This document shows, one piece after another, positions 10,047 to 20,700 of a DNA stretch of 64,000 nucleotides. Every line of letters begins with the position of its first letter. Position 1 is the first letter of the stretch. The DNA is from Sabethes cyaneus (lineage: Eukaryota; Arthropoda; Insecta; Diptera; Culicidae): positions 24,786,501-24,850,500 of the forward strand of contig NC_071353.1 in NCBI RefSeq assembly GCF_943734655.1, in the 5' to 3' direction. A program made the translations under genes and the position numbers. The notes beneath the pieces were generated by a model. The model saw only the letters and a list, made by a program, of their open reading frames with translations, searched no databases and had not been told where the DNA came from.

Positions 10047-11470
10047 TGGATCCTATCCGACCTGAAGGGGAAAGAGCTGAAAATTAGGACTGAAGAAAAT
10101 TAGAGCTGACTTCCGCCAGAACTTTACAAAAATGGCCAAGAACCGCTAGCAACGGCACTTTCAAGGATTTGGAAGGAGGAGAAACTACCGGACTAGATTG
10201 CTGTAATTACTGCGGAATCACGTTGGCCTACGCCGTCTACAGGGTGATCTCCCAGATTTTGTAGCGTCGTCTATCCCCAATAGCAAGAGAATTGGGCGAG
10301 CTTTATGAGGGCCCGTGCTACTACGGATCAAATTTTTACTCTCTGACAAATCCTCCAGAAATGCCGGGAGTACAACTTGCCCACGTATGATATTTTCGTG
10401 GATTTCAAGACAGCATACGATACAGTCGAGCGCGAGCAGCTTTGGCAGAAATACACGAGTACTGTTTTCCAGACAAACTGACGTGGCTGATCAAAGCTAC
10501 TCTGGAGCGAATGATGTGCTACGTGCGCGTTTCGGGGACTGTCCTGAATGTTTTTAATATCGCTATTGAAGGTGTGATCCGGCGAGCGGGCATCGAAACG
10601 AGAGGAACGATCTTCAGCAAGAGAAGCCCACTTCTAGTTTTCACAGACGACTTCGACTCCATTACTACAAATCTTCGGATGGCGGAGGCAATCTACGCCA
10701 GAATAAAAACGGAAGCTATGAGGATTGGGTTATAAATCAATGCGTCGTAAACCAAATATTCTGTATAAAGAGGCTCCAGAGAAAGCAACGTTTGCCTCTC
10801 ACGGACAGTGGCTGTTGACGGCGATTAACTGGAAGTGGTTGATGAATTCGTCTATATGGGATCTCTGATCACGGCCGACAATAATACGAGTAAGGAGATC
10901 CAACGACGCAGTCAAGCTGTAAATCAAACCAACTTTTCCCTCCGCAAGACGCTTCGATCTAGGAGCATACGCCGCCGCACAAAGCTGACGATGTACAAAA
11001 CGCTAATGAATCAGACCGGTAGTCCTCTACGGACTTGAAACAGTTACTTTGCTTACGGATATACATACGTGCTCTAACCGTATTTGAATGAAAGGTGTTG
11101 TGGACTATTTTTAGCGGAGTACAAACGGAAAGCGGCGAAAGGCGGAGGTATATGAATCACAAGCTACTGGCACTGCTTGGAGAGATTCTCATTGCACACC
11201 TGACGAAAGTTGGGATACTACGGTGGGCCGGCCATCTCGCCAGGATGCCGGACGACTGTGCAGTGAAATCCATTCTATCCTAGAACCCCACTGGCACCAG
11301 GAATAGTGCGGCCCAACGTGCCAGATGGCTTGACCAGGTTGAAACCGACTTACGTGTGTTGAGAAGCGCAACGAATTGGCGACCTGTAGCCCAGGAGTCC
11401 CAGTACAATGGACTTCTTAATACGGCAAGAACCACCTCGGCTCTCGTTACCAGCCGAGTAAGTAAGTAAG
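10047..11470 (+). mobile_element. RTE-type non-LTR retrotransposon, 5'-truncated and decayed
   Basis: Pieces of the reverse transcriptase polyprotein can be read in order with frame changes: an ELYKNGQEPLATAL-like region at about 10115, IFVDFKTAYDTVEREQLW near 10392, VFNIAIEGVIRRAGIETRGT near 10550, the catalytic-region remnant VFTDDFDSITTNLRMAEA near 10636, VVDEFVYMGSLITADNNTSK near 10837, and the C-terminal RWAGHLARMPDDCAVKSIL near 11222 and RWLDQVETDLRV near 11323. The GLRQGDGLSC-type segment expected before FNIAIEG is deleted. The 3' end is a TAAG microsatellite at about 11457-11473, typical of RTE tails. The same family occurs at 35880-38275, 47190-47520, 58538-62150 and 62160-63960. Confidence 0.88.
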
Positions 11471-11473
11471 TAA

Positions 11474-11900
11474 GGGAAAAAAGGCAAAACAAGGTATAAA
11501 AGAGAAGACTGGAAAAAAGAGTGAGAACAAAAGAGCTAAGAAGACAAGTGATATAAGGAAAAACAGTAAAAATCGAGAAAAACGAGAAAAAATAAGCAAA
11601 ACAGAAAAAAAGGATAGAAAAGCATGTGAAGGAAAGGAGAAACAGACCCAGGAAAACTGAAACGCGAGAACAGAAAAAGAGGAAAATGGAGAGAAAATAG
11701 GAAAACAAAAGAAAAAACGGGTTAAAACGAACGTGACAGAAAAAAAGGAAAAGCAGGACATAAAAAGAAGAAGAACGAAACGAAAAAAAAGAGAAACGGA
11801 ACAGAAAAGATAAACGCAGTAGGAAAATCAGGAATAAAATTGTCTAAAAATGGGACAGGAAAATTAGAGAAAGCGGAAACAGCGCACAGTGGTCAAATTT
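11474..11900 (+). repeat. purine-rich (GAAAA/AGAAA) degenerate tract
   Basis: About 430 bp is almost all A and G on the + strand, built from degenerate AGAAAAACGGGAAAA-like units. Long Phe/Ser-rich frames on the minus strand are by-products of this composition. A similar tract lies at 15880-16610. Confidence 0.85.
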
Positions 11901-11954
11901 TGGAAAAAGCGTACATTACAAATTTGGTAAAAAATGCGTAATTTTTCAATTCAA

Positions 11955-12165
11955 TTAGGACACATATTTATTAAGTTATAAAATAAATGAAATAAAATAA
12001 GAGGGGTTGTGCACAAGACACGACCGCATAGGTGACGTAGGACCATGTAAGTCTCTTTGTAGCGATAGTAGGATGTATCCATGTATGTAATAATACGATT
12101 CTTCATGTATACAACCTACATACGTAACGTTTATCAAAGTAGTAACATTGTATAGGTTCAATCCT
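11955..12165 (-). mobile_element. fragment of the GACGTAGGACTACGTC repeat family (3' terminal part)
   Basis: In reverse orientation this matches the distal part of the copies at 25910-26860 and 29502-30990: the segment with GCAATGTTACTACnTTGATAA, the ATGCGGTCGTGTC motif and the ACAACCCCTC end. It carries no coding capacity. Confidence 0.75.
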
Positions 12166-12561
12166 TAACCGATTTTGGAGTTATATCCATGAATTGATTG
12201 AATCTATTTTATTAAATCGAAATCAAGTCAGTAACTAAACCAAACAGTAAATAAATTTTTATGATCTGTTTCTACGTTGAATAGTGCTTTTCCTCAGTTA
12301 ATCGGTAGACGGTAGACGAGTTTTCAAAAAGTTGAAAGTTTTGCACAACTTTTCTGTGGCTTACAAAAGAACACTGATAATAAAGCATTAACAAGCTGCA
12401 GACGTTTTGGAAGTCGCAGAAAATGTCGCCCGTGTCCAGAAAACTTATTACCGTCACTGGTTGGTCGTCCGCAATGGTGAAAAATTCAACTTTTTCCTCG
12501 TTGACTGTAATTATGGTATTAACTGGGCAAGAAAATGTAATAAGCTCTTCAATCGTTGTGT

Positions 12562-12577
12562 GGCCCTTAAAAGGACC
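12562..12577 (-). promoter_or_regulatory. histone mRNA 3' stem-loop-like hairpin
   Basis: On the minus strand GGTCCTTTTAAGGGCC forms a 6-bp stem (two G-T/T-G type pairs allowed) with a TTTA loop, the size and shape of the replication-dependent histone 3' stem-loop bound by SLBP. It lies about 110 nt downstream of the H2B-like relic in the same orientation, which supports the reading. A purine-rich downstream element was not identified. Confidence 0.55.
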
Positions 12578-12582
12578 GATTG

Positions 12583-12780
12583 TTTGATTATCATAACTCC
12601 TGCTTGCAATAAACTTGCACTAACACACTTAACGTAATTCTCTGTTCGGTAAATTGGAGTAGCGATAACCGCTAACCAGGCACGGCTTATTGCAACGGAC
12701 CAACCGGAAAGCCTCAGCAGCTATGCGATCAACGAAGCCGTTCGTGTATGATCTTGTATCACGATGAAGTACCACTCCAA
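12583..12780 (-). pseudogene. H2B: histone H2B pseudogene fragment
   Basis: On the minus strand, 12686-12779 reads a frame ending FVDRIAAEAFRLVRCNK, matching the H2B core (FERIAAEASRLAHYNK in metazoan H2B), with the preceding GV...RS region weakly matching DTGVSSKAMS. Downstream codons are too diverged to align, but the distance to the stem-loop at 12562-12577 fits the missing C-terminal 45 or so residues. It joins the H2A fragment at 12783 directly, so it is a fused relic, not a gene. Confidence 0.65.
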
Positions 12781-12782
12781 GT

Positions 12783-12830
12783 GGCCAGCTGCAAGTGACG
12801 TGGGATGCTTCTGGTCATTTTGTCGTGTCC
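12783..12830 (-). pseudogene. H2A: histone H2A fragment fused to the H2B relic
   Basis: The minus strand reads DKMTRSIPRHLQLA, matching the H2A segment DNKKTRIIPRHLQLA. Continuity stops immediately after LQLA, where H2B-like sequence begins in the same strand and frame. A second, longer H2A relic lies about 450 bp upstream on the same strand at 13234-13472. Confidence 0.7.
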
Positions 12831-13189
12831 ATTTTTCAACCAAGTTTCAAGTTTCCTAGATTTCATCAATTACCGAAAACCGTTTTTTTGAAGAACGAAC
12901 AAATTCTTATATGAAGAAGCAAAACGATGTTACTAGAACTTTCTTTTTAATAAACCTATGGTTTTATGCATTTTGACGCTTGACCGAATACATTGAGCTG
13001 GTATATTTGTTGGCTGCTTCTTACCTTCCGAGACGGCCAACTCAACCAGCAGCAACAAGCAAAGAGAAGCGCGAGAGGTGATCGGTTAAAATTATTTGAT
13101 AAGAAGCGAACAATTAGAATCAGTCTAAAGTAAATAGAATTAAAATCAGTGAGCGAAAATCCCTTAAATCTTAATGAACATTATGTTTT
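12831..13189. other. spacer between the two histone relics
   Basis: No coding sequence was recognised. It may be old histone-cluster spacer, which is inference from its position. Confidence 0.35.
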
Positions 13190-13203
13190 GTCCTTAAAAG
13201 AAC
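13190..13203 (-). promoter_or_regulatory. degenerate histone 3' stem-loop behind the H2A pseudogene
   Basis: On the minus strand GTTCTTTTAAGGAC can form a 5-bp stem (one T-G pair) with a TTTA loop. It lies about 30 nt after the position where the H2A stop codon should be, exactly where a replication-dependent histone stem-loop belongs. Confidence 0.55.
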
Positions 13204-13233
13204 ATTTTGTCGACGTGATATGTTGGAAATTGG

Positions 13234-13472
13234 AGCCTTCTTTTCCATTTTCTTGGGCAGCAACAAAACAGCTTGGATGTTCGGAAAGACACTTCTCTGA
13301 GCAGTGGTGACACCGGACAGCAATTTGTTCAACTCTTCGTTGTTGCGGATGGCCAGCTGCAAGTGACGATAATTCTGATCGTTTCGTGTTCGCGAGCAGC
13401 ATATTTCCTGCCAATTCCGGAACTTCAGTAGCCAGATATTCGTTCACGGCATCGAAACGAGTGCTCCAGCTC
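13234..13472 (-). pseudogene. H2A: histone H2A pseudogene (C-terminal two thirds)
   Basis: H2A is a core nucleosome histone. The minus strand reads NEYLATEVPELAGN near 13405-13450 and, after one frame change near 13370, LQLAIRNNEELNKLLSGV, PNIQAVLLLPKKMEKKA. These match the H2A alpha-2, alpha-3 and docking-domain sequence; family H2A has LPNIQAVLLPKKTEKKA. The N-terminal tail and the start are absent, an extra Leu is inserted before PKK, and the stop after EKKA is lost so the frame runs on. Acidic-patch residues ELAGN and NNEEL are partly kept. It shares orientation with the H2A/H2B relic at 12583-12830, suggesting both come from a degenerate histone repeat. Confidence 0.85.
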
Positions 13473-13639
13473 TAACACACGCTCAGCATCTGCTCAACAA
13501 TTTTCTATCGGATTCTAAATTCTATCGGCGTAAATTAAATTAAATCATAAGGAAGCTTAACCCATAGCTTATATCGTATATATTTCTGTCATCCGTGCTA
13601 GGGAAGCACTGACGCCTTCCTTTGCCTTCCAAAAATATG

Positions 13640-14085
13640 AAAATAACTCAATTTTTCAGTGACGCGCATTGAAAATCAATAGTTTTCTGTATTTTCAATA
13701 TTTTACAAATCGATTTTTCGATCAATTGGTGTAAATATCTTGGAAATCTATTGAAAATTGACTGAATTATAAGTCGAAGCGTGAAAACCCGTTTCTACTT
13801 TGATGACGTCATTTCCAACAACCAATTACGAAGCGATAATTCTGGTAAAACATAGGTTCATTATTTTCAATTTTTCAATCAAGAATCCTTACTTTTTTCA
13901 TTTGGGTCAATTCTTAGAAGATTTTCTGATCGATTGGTGTAAGAATAGTGAAAATCGATCGGAAAACCGCTGAGCTATTAGCGCTCAAAACCTATAATTT
14001 TTCGTGACACTCGCATTTTTCGATTTTTTGGAATCGTGTGATTCCTATCGCAAAACTTGCCGTAGGACGTAGTCCTACGTCAAAA
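13640..14085 (-). mobile_element. copy of the GACGTAGGACTACGTC repeat family (5' part)
   Basis: Reverse complement of the start of the copy at 29502, including the palindrome-like ACGTAGTCCTACGT at 14067-14080, the TTTTCCGATCGATTTTC motif and the GGTTCATTATTTTCAATTTTTCA segment. No coding capacity. Confidence 0.8.
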
Positions 14086-14189
14086 TAATTTGCAATACAG
14101 TTGGATTTCTAATTTGCTACCAACTGCGTGTCGCCTATGTTGCCAAAATCGCAACCGTGCCAAAATCGAACCATGCCAAATTCGAAATC

Positions 14190-15095
14190 TCACTGTATTC
14201 AAAATTTTGTTTTCAATTTCGGGCCGCTTCGCACAAACCAGACAACCATTAAGTGAAAGTACTATATTTTATCTATAAAAAAATATTTCCATCAGGAGAT
14301 CCCCAAAGGAATCTCAGAAAAATCAATTGAAAAATGTGTTATTTTTTGATAAAAATTTGTATAGCTCGTTAAGCGAAAGAGTTAGAGAGTTACAGTATTT
14401 AAAAAAGTTGCGTATTTTAATGCGTTCTACAACTTTGCTGAAGACACCATACCTTTTGGAACGCATTTAAATAAACGAAAATTTTTATCACCCTGATGAA
14501 ACCACCAAAATTACAATAGTTTACTATAACGTAAAAATGAGTTATTTTTGAGGTCTTTGGAGAAGCTTAATAAAAAATATAGCGCATCTTTCTGCACTAT
14601 TTTGATGACCGTGAATTCACCTATTAGGGTGATATGAACTTTTGTTTTTTTAAATTTTTACAAAAAAAAAATTTTTCTCCAAAAAGTTGCAGAACATACT
14701 CAAATAAGCAACGTTGCTGAATATATTAACTATCTATCTCTTACCGTTTGTGAATTATAATGATGTGTTTAAAAGGATCGTTTAAAAATCAATTATGCTC
14801 AATAACTTTGCACAGGATTTTTTTATTGCTTTCAAATGTTCTACAAAGGTATTCAGTATGCTAAAATACACATTTTCTCTGAAGACTGTTTTTCACTAAG
14901 ATGCATATTTAATGGGTTATAAAAATTGTTATCAGAAAATAACACATTTTTCAATTGATTTTTCTGAGATTTCTTTAGAGATCTCCTGATTGAAATATTT
15001 GTTTTATAGATAAAATATAGTACTTTCACCTAATGGTTGTCTGGTTTGTAAGAAGCGGCCCGAAATTGAAGAAAAATAAAATTTTGAACATTGCA
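14190..15095. mobile_element. foldback/TIR element with arms of about 170 bp
   Basis: The left arm (about 14197-14370) with CAATTTCGGGCCGCTTC and ACAAACCAGACAACCATTA is matched in inverted orientation by the right arm (about 14925-15090). The inner segment 14620-14925 is related to 52660-52930, and part of it (14790-14910) recurs inverted just outside at 15130-15265. No transposase frame was seen. Confidence 0.8.
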
Positions 15096-15300
15096 ATTTT
15101 TTTTCATTTATTTTATAACTATTCATTCATTTATTTTATAAATATGCGTTCTCATGACACAGTCTTCAGCAAAGATGTTTATTTTAGCATACCAAATAAC
15201 TTTGTAGAACACTCAAAAGCAGTAAAAAAATCGTGTGCAAAGTTATTGAGCATAATTGATATTAACTGTTCAGCAAAGTATGTACTGCAACTTTTAGATT
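15096..15300 (-). repeat. inverted extra copy of the foldback element's internal segment
   Basis: Reverse complement of about 14790-14910: the shared core ATGCTCAATAACTTTGCACA and the ATTTTAGCATACC block are present with changes. This makes the structure more than a simple TIR pair. Confidence 0.65.
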
Positions 15301-15870
15301 TTTTTTATTAGGCCATTACAAATATTTTATAAAGTTTTTGTCCTTCCGGTGTTCGGCCACCGAAGGGGGGGGGGGGGGTGAACAAAAAACAAAGTAAATT
15401 TTTTAATCGAGCAAGAAAAAACTTGGGTTTGAGGATTTTTATTTAAAGTTTAAACGTGGAAACCGAATCTATTCTTGCTTATAATATACTAGCTGTAACC
15501 CCCGCGCGTCGCCTCGCGTCTAATGGAGAGCAAATTGGAGGTACGCTATGTAACGCTAACGCTATGTAACTCCATGAAGTGCAACTACTTTTGCTCGTCT
15601 TGAATGTAATCTGGTATAATTGGTTTGAGTCTTTGCTTAATGTGGGCGATTATTACTACGAAAATACATATCGCGCCCCTCGTTTTGGCGACAGACATAA
15701 GCCTCTTATATTTATGATACGTTATTATTTTCTATGCAAAAATTTACGAAAAAAGACAAAAACGAAGGAAAATTTTTTTGGACGATTTTCGGAAATTCCA
15801 TTGTTTGAATTTCCATTTTTGTTTTGTGTTAGAAGCGTTAACTCAACTTGTACACTCAGCGGGCAGCTAA
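15301..15870 (+). repeat. dispersed repeat (copy at 27776-28050) interrupted by an insertion
   Basis: TTACAAATATTTTATAAAGT and later GAAATTCCATTGTTTGAATT blocks match 27776-28050. Relative to that copy, about 230 bp are inserted at roughly 15491-15722, beginning CTAGCTGTAACCCCCGCGCG and ending near TTATGATA. The inserted stretch looks like a small non-autonomous element, but its class is not clear. A G-run of about 13 lies at 15366-15378. Confidence 0.75.
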
Positions 15871-15879
15871 GAGACAGAC

Positions 15880-16610
15880 AAGTAAGGAAAGCTAAACTAG
15901 TAGAAATTATACGGGACAGAAAGAGAAAAAAATGTGACAGAAAAGGCGGGAAAACGGGAAAGTGAAATAGGGAAAACGAGACAAGAAGAACGAAAGGAAG
16001 AACGAAACCAAAAGGTAAAGGAAGAAAAAGAGAGAAACAAGCAAACTGACAGAGAAAACGAGAAAAACCGGTCAATATAAGAGGAGATAAACGGAATAAA
16101 ATGAGAATGGGATGAAAAAATGGAACAGAAAAAGAAAAACAGGTAAAACGTACCAAAGAAAAAGAAAAAAACTGGATGAAAAACGGGAAATAAGGAGAGT
16201 ATTGGGAAAATAGAGCTAAAAACAGAATAATCATGACAGAATATAAAAAAACGGGGACGTCAAGAATGAAGACTTTGAAGAAGACGAAGAGTTACATCGA
16301 AAAAAGAAAAACAGGAAGAAGAAAAGACGAAAACGGGAGAGAAAATTACAGAAAATAGTGAAAGACAAGAGGCAAGGCGGTCTCAAAATAAGGAAAAATA
16401 GGACAGAAAACGGAGAAAATCGTAGCAGCTTAACAGAAAACATGGGAGAGAAGAAAAGACAATGAAAGAAAAGAGGGAAAACGGATGTATAAAGAAGAAA
16501 AATGAGAGCAAAAACCAACCGGTACAGATGAGAAGAAAAATGGAGAAAAACAGTTAAGCGGGGCTTTAAAAGAGAAAAAAGGAACAGTCAAAGGTGAAAT
16601 GTGTCAGAGG
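15880..16610 (+). repeat. purine-rich degenerate tract
   Basis: About 730 bp is dominated by A and G on the + strand in GAAAAACGGGAAA-like units. It follows directly on the dispersed repeat whose other copy (27776-28050) lacks it, so the tract is an expansion or insertion specific to this copy. The minus-strand frames are compositional. Confidence 0.85.
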
Positions 16611-16700
16611 GTTACACGAAATATTTCAATACTAATTTCAAGTTAATCTTCGTATCTAATTTCGAGCCCATGTCTAATTTTAAGTCCAATTTAATGTCCA
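16611..16700 (+). repeat. degenerate 12-14-bp minisatellite (AATTTCAAGTCC type), first block
   Basis: Units like AATTTCAAGT, CTAATTTCGAGCCC, AATTTAATGTCC repeat imperfectly. The same unit forms a longer block at 17340-17715. Confidence 0.7.
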
Positions 16701-16968
16701 CCCGCAAAAAATAACGGAAGATAAAAATTATTGTAACAGTAGGACACAAAATACAGTAAAAACAATAAAACTTATCGTCAGAAAAGATAACCAAACCATC
16801 AAACTTATTGTTGTCCACCATAGCTTTCATGGTTTTCAGAGATTCTACCATAAAAGTGACCGGTTGTCAAGTATCTTAACAATAAAAAAATCTAGTTTTT
16901 CGCGAACAAAAATTTTCATTTACAGTAAAAATTATCGTTATCGTTATAATTAAAAAATAATAAAAAAA

Positions 16969-17076
16969 CCCAAGCAACAATGTGAGTTTTATTGTACTCT
17001 TATGGTGGTCTTCAAGACTAATTTTGGTCTTAAATGCCATCATAAGAGTGTAATAAAATCCAAATTGTTACTTGGG
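16969..17076. mobile_element. 108-bp hairpin MITE with CCCAAG termini
   Basis: The left arm begins CCCAAGCAACAATGTGAG and the right arm, reverse complemented, begins CCCAAGTAACAATTTGGA. The complementarity continues to a short loop near the middle, about 40 bp per arm. It has no coding capacity. The terminal motif is shared with the element at 51501-52658 and resembles that at 40101-40206. No clear target-site duplication. Confidence 0.8.
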
Positions 17077-17339
17077 AAGGCAAATTATAATTAAAATAGG
17101 CAGCAAATTTATGATGAAGTAAGACCAATTGCAAAGCATAAGATAAGAAACAAAAATATGAATAAAATTTGAATTTGAGGCACTTTTACAATAAATTTAC
17201 CATAAGTTTCAATGTTCAAAATAAAAGCTGCTGTAGATGTATTGTTTCTACTACAAAATTTAATGCAATTTTTTTTCTGGCAGTATCAAGTTTAACTTCA
17301 AATAAAATTGTTTGTTTAATTTTGCTGCTCGAGCCACAA

Positions 17340-17715
17340 ATGCTGATGTACGATTTCACGCCCAATTTCATGTCTAATTTAATGCTAATTTTAAGTCAAA
17401 TTTTAACTTTGATTTCAAGTACAATTTCTACAAGTACAACTGAATTTCAACTTCGAGTCAAATTTCAAATATAATTTCAAGTCCAATTTAAATCCAAATT
17501 ACATCCAATTTCAATTTCAATTTTTATTTGGAGCCCAATTTCATATCCAATTTAATGTCCAATTTTAAGTTCAAATTCTTTTTCAAGTCCAATTTCGATA
17601 TAATTCAATTCCAATTTCAACTATAATTTCTAGTCCAATTTCATATTAAAACTACAAATTCTATTTTAAGTACGATTTCGTGTCTAATTCCAAATAGAAC
17701 TTCCAGCCCAGTAAT
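17340..17715 (+). repeat. degenerate 12-14-bp minisatellite (AATTTCAAGTCC type), second block
   Basis: About 30 imperfect units of AATTTnAnnTCC occur head to tail. No coding signal. The region between the two blocks (16701-17339) is AT-rich and holds only the MITE. Confidence 0.8.
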
Positions 17716-20700
17716 TTGGACCAAATTCAAAATCAATTTCAAACTCAGCACAAAAAGGTCCAAACTTTGGCCAGTGATTTTGTAATATGTGATAATACAT
17801 TTGCCATCCTACGATTACTCGATTTTCCAGGCCTCTAGAAACTCTCCTAAAGGGTCTGGTGCTCCATCTTTTTTTTAATGATCTGTACTCTAAGACCTGG
17901 TTGCGAAGCCTGTTGAACAAAAATGCATACATCGATTCACAGTGTGAGAGAACATTCTGGCGTGAGTGCAGCCAAATCGTTTCGTTCCTTTTACATTGGT
18001 AGTAGCGGACGTGAATTCATCTGTGATTCGACTCATGTTTGGATGGCGCTTGAATTTTGTGTTTTTTGACAACTTTTAGGGCCGCCTCCCATAGACCGCC
18101 GAAATGAGGTGCTTTCGGTGGTCTAAGGTGCCACACCGGTTTGTCTAGTTACAAAAACAGCATTGAGAACAAACTTTATAATTTGAACTAGCATTATTTT
18201 GCTTATATAATCTGCTTTAGTGTTTATCTTCCATTTGGCAGAGTTTCTACTAAAGAGAGTTTCTAATTCGTTTTTCATCTACAAATGCATTTGATATCAA
18301 AATCAATATCAATAAAAATGACTCCATTAATTTAAAATTTGGCTTTACTAGCTGTCAAGCCTCAGCAATGAGTTATACCTTTTTATGTATTTTTTATTTC
18401 TTTGCTTCAAGAAACTTACAAGAAAAATACAGACTTTGATCAAACTACCTTATCTTGCCGATTATCAAGAAGGAAAAAAGGATTGAATGCTATAAACCAC
18501 ACACCGAAGCTCAGCATTCGCTCATCAAAGCAGACTGTCGAACAATTGTGGTTGTGTGGTTCAGTACCTACATTAAAAATGATATTTATTTCCACCGTAT
18601 GTGCAGTTGTGCCTTCGTAACGAGCATCCCGCCTGCAGAACGCCCGATTGCGTCGATGTGCCACAGGAAGTGCTTTGCCTTTGCCGAACCGCGTCAAACC
18701 GTGTCGGATACCGGCAGTTCGTGTCCATCGTGCAACAAAGTTAATCTTTAATTATTTATGCGGCTGCTTTCAGCAGGCGCTCGGTTTCGCTGCGAAGAGT
18801 TGCGGAAAGATTTTCCCTCGAGCCGGAAGCCAACCGGCTATCACATTATCAACTATGCAACCCATTTTCCATAATCCGCCCAATTCCGTGCCACGGTGAG
18901 TGTGTGTTGCTCATAGTCGTTTCCATACGATAACCGAACCTTGCCGGGAAGCGGAGAAACCCATAAAAGATCCTTATAGACACTGCAAACAAATTGTACT
19001 AACACAGCGCGGTATACCACGTATCTGCTTCACGTTCATTACTTGAAAGGAAATACACGTGGCGAAAGGAGGCGAAAGCATTATGCTGCTGCCATTATTG
19101 CCAGCAATACCGTCACAGGACGTGAACGCCACCATCAGCCAGAGGATATAATAAAGACAGTATCGTGTGCATCGTCTTCGCCGTCATCGTGGCTGACGTC
19201 TAGGAGGATCGGTTAACTGTGGCAACGGCGAAGGACTCATCACCGCACCCGGCTGCGGTGCGGGTTTAAAATTATTAGAATAAATAATGGTTGGGAGCGG
19301 TATTTTATCGTTGCTTATCCTGTTCCTTTCGTCACCTGCCAGCTAACCGCGCGCGGTGCAATCTCTCGGATCCGGACGGAGGTCGATTCCCGGTGTTTGT
19401 CGGAATATCAGGGGTAAAGCCTTCGCCAGCGGTGCGTGACTTGCGTGACGGAATACTAACAATTGTGTGTTTTTTCTTGTATTGTTGGCTGGAAGAAGGA
19501 GTAGATTGATGATGTGTGCAACTAGGACGTGTGGTTCGGCACTTGGCAATTTATAATACAACATGAAAAATGAATCAGAACCACACAATTGAGGTAATGT
19601 GAAAGGAGCCAATCGCATTCCATTGTTTGCTGACGATTTTAATTATTCCGCTGTTTTCACGTTTATTGGTAAGCCGGAAACAACGTGTTGGTTGTTAACG
19701 ATTTTAATTTCATTTTATTGAGATTACAGCCCTGCGATTTAGTGAATATCGCTGAGACTGTCAGACCGGTTCACATTGGCTGGAGTGCAGCAGGATGTGA
19801 TTATTACCGCAACCTGTGGAGCTTGTCTTAAGTTTGCAGCCGGATCACGATCGCTTTTCTTACCGGGTGAAAGCTGTTGGGAAAATTTTCCTATTGTTGC
19901 GCACTATTCCGAAACGCTGCGCTCATAACCCAGCAAGCTAATCATAAATCTGATTTCATTTTCCTTTCCTTTAATGCGACTATTTATCTTTGTTTGAGCT
20001 GGCGAATAGTCAGCCGCTCGAAAGGCGAAAAGATGCACTGTGGGAAGGTCCTGAAAGAACGTAGCGTCCTGCGTTGCTACCTGGATCAATAAATTTACCC
20101 GTGCACTGCTTCGACTGACAGCCGGAACGCGGCACGGCCATTCTTTTGCCGTGACGAATGGCGTCGTACCGGAAGGTGAAGCAGGATTATCCGTAATAAC
20201 TGCAGACTCTGGCGGAATGTGGTGACACCTGGTGCCCATCGAATGCACAATGTACAATGTACAATGCGAAAGAATGGCTGTGTTTTTCTTGATACGAATT
20301 ATTTCGTTGGGTTTTTCTGCTGGGAAAATTATAATACGATAGAAATGGAAATCTGATTTGCTACAAAAGGAAAATATGTTCTCAGAAATCGGATTAAAAA
20401 TTTAACAAGGTGAGCGCAAGGAGGTTTTTTTAGGGAATAATGAATCAAATTAATATGTCTTGCTGCCCACTGTTGATAAATTGAATGTTATGGTATTGAA
20501 TGCCAGGATCCATTCTTCCCACTAGTTGACATTATTAATATTAATGGAGCAACGAGACATCTGTCTATCAATAATCAGCAACACAAACATTAAATTATTC
20601 ATCACTGTATAATCGTTTGTAAATACCGAGCTAGAATCAAATTGCACCAAACCAAATTCAATGTGCTGTTCGTTTCTGAGAACTGTAAGTGCCCTAACTG

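Noticed and set aside
11280..11761. Phe/Ser-rich minus-strand frames resembling membrane proteins
   Set aside because: They are complements of the purine-rich tract; the composition alone produces hydrophobic residues.
15725..16518. Phe/Leu-rich minus-strand frames of up to 169 codons
   Set aside because: Same cause: purine-rich + strand.
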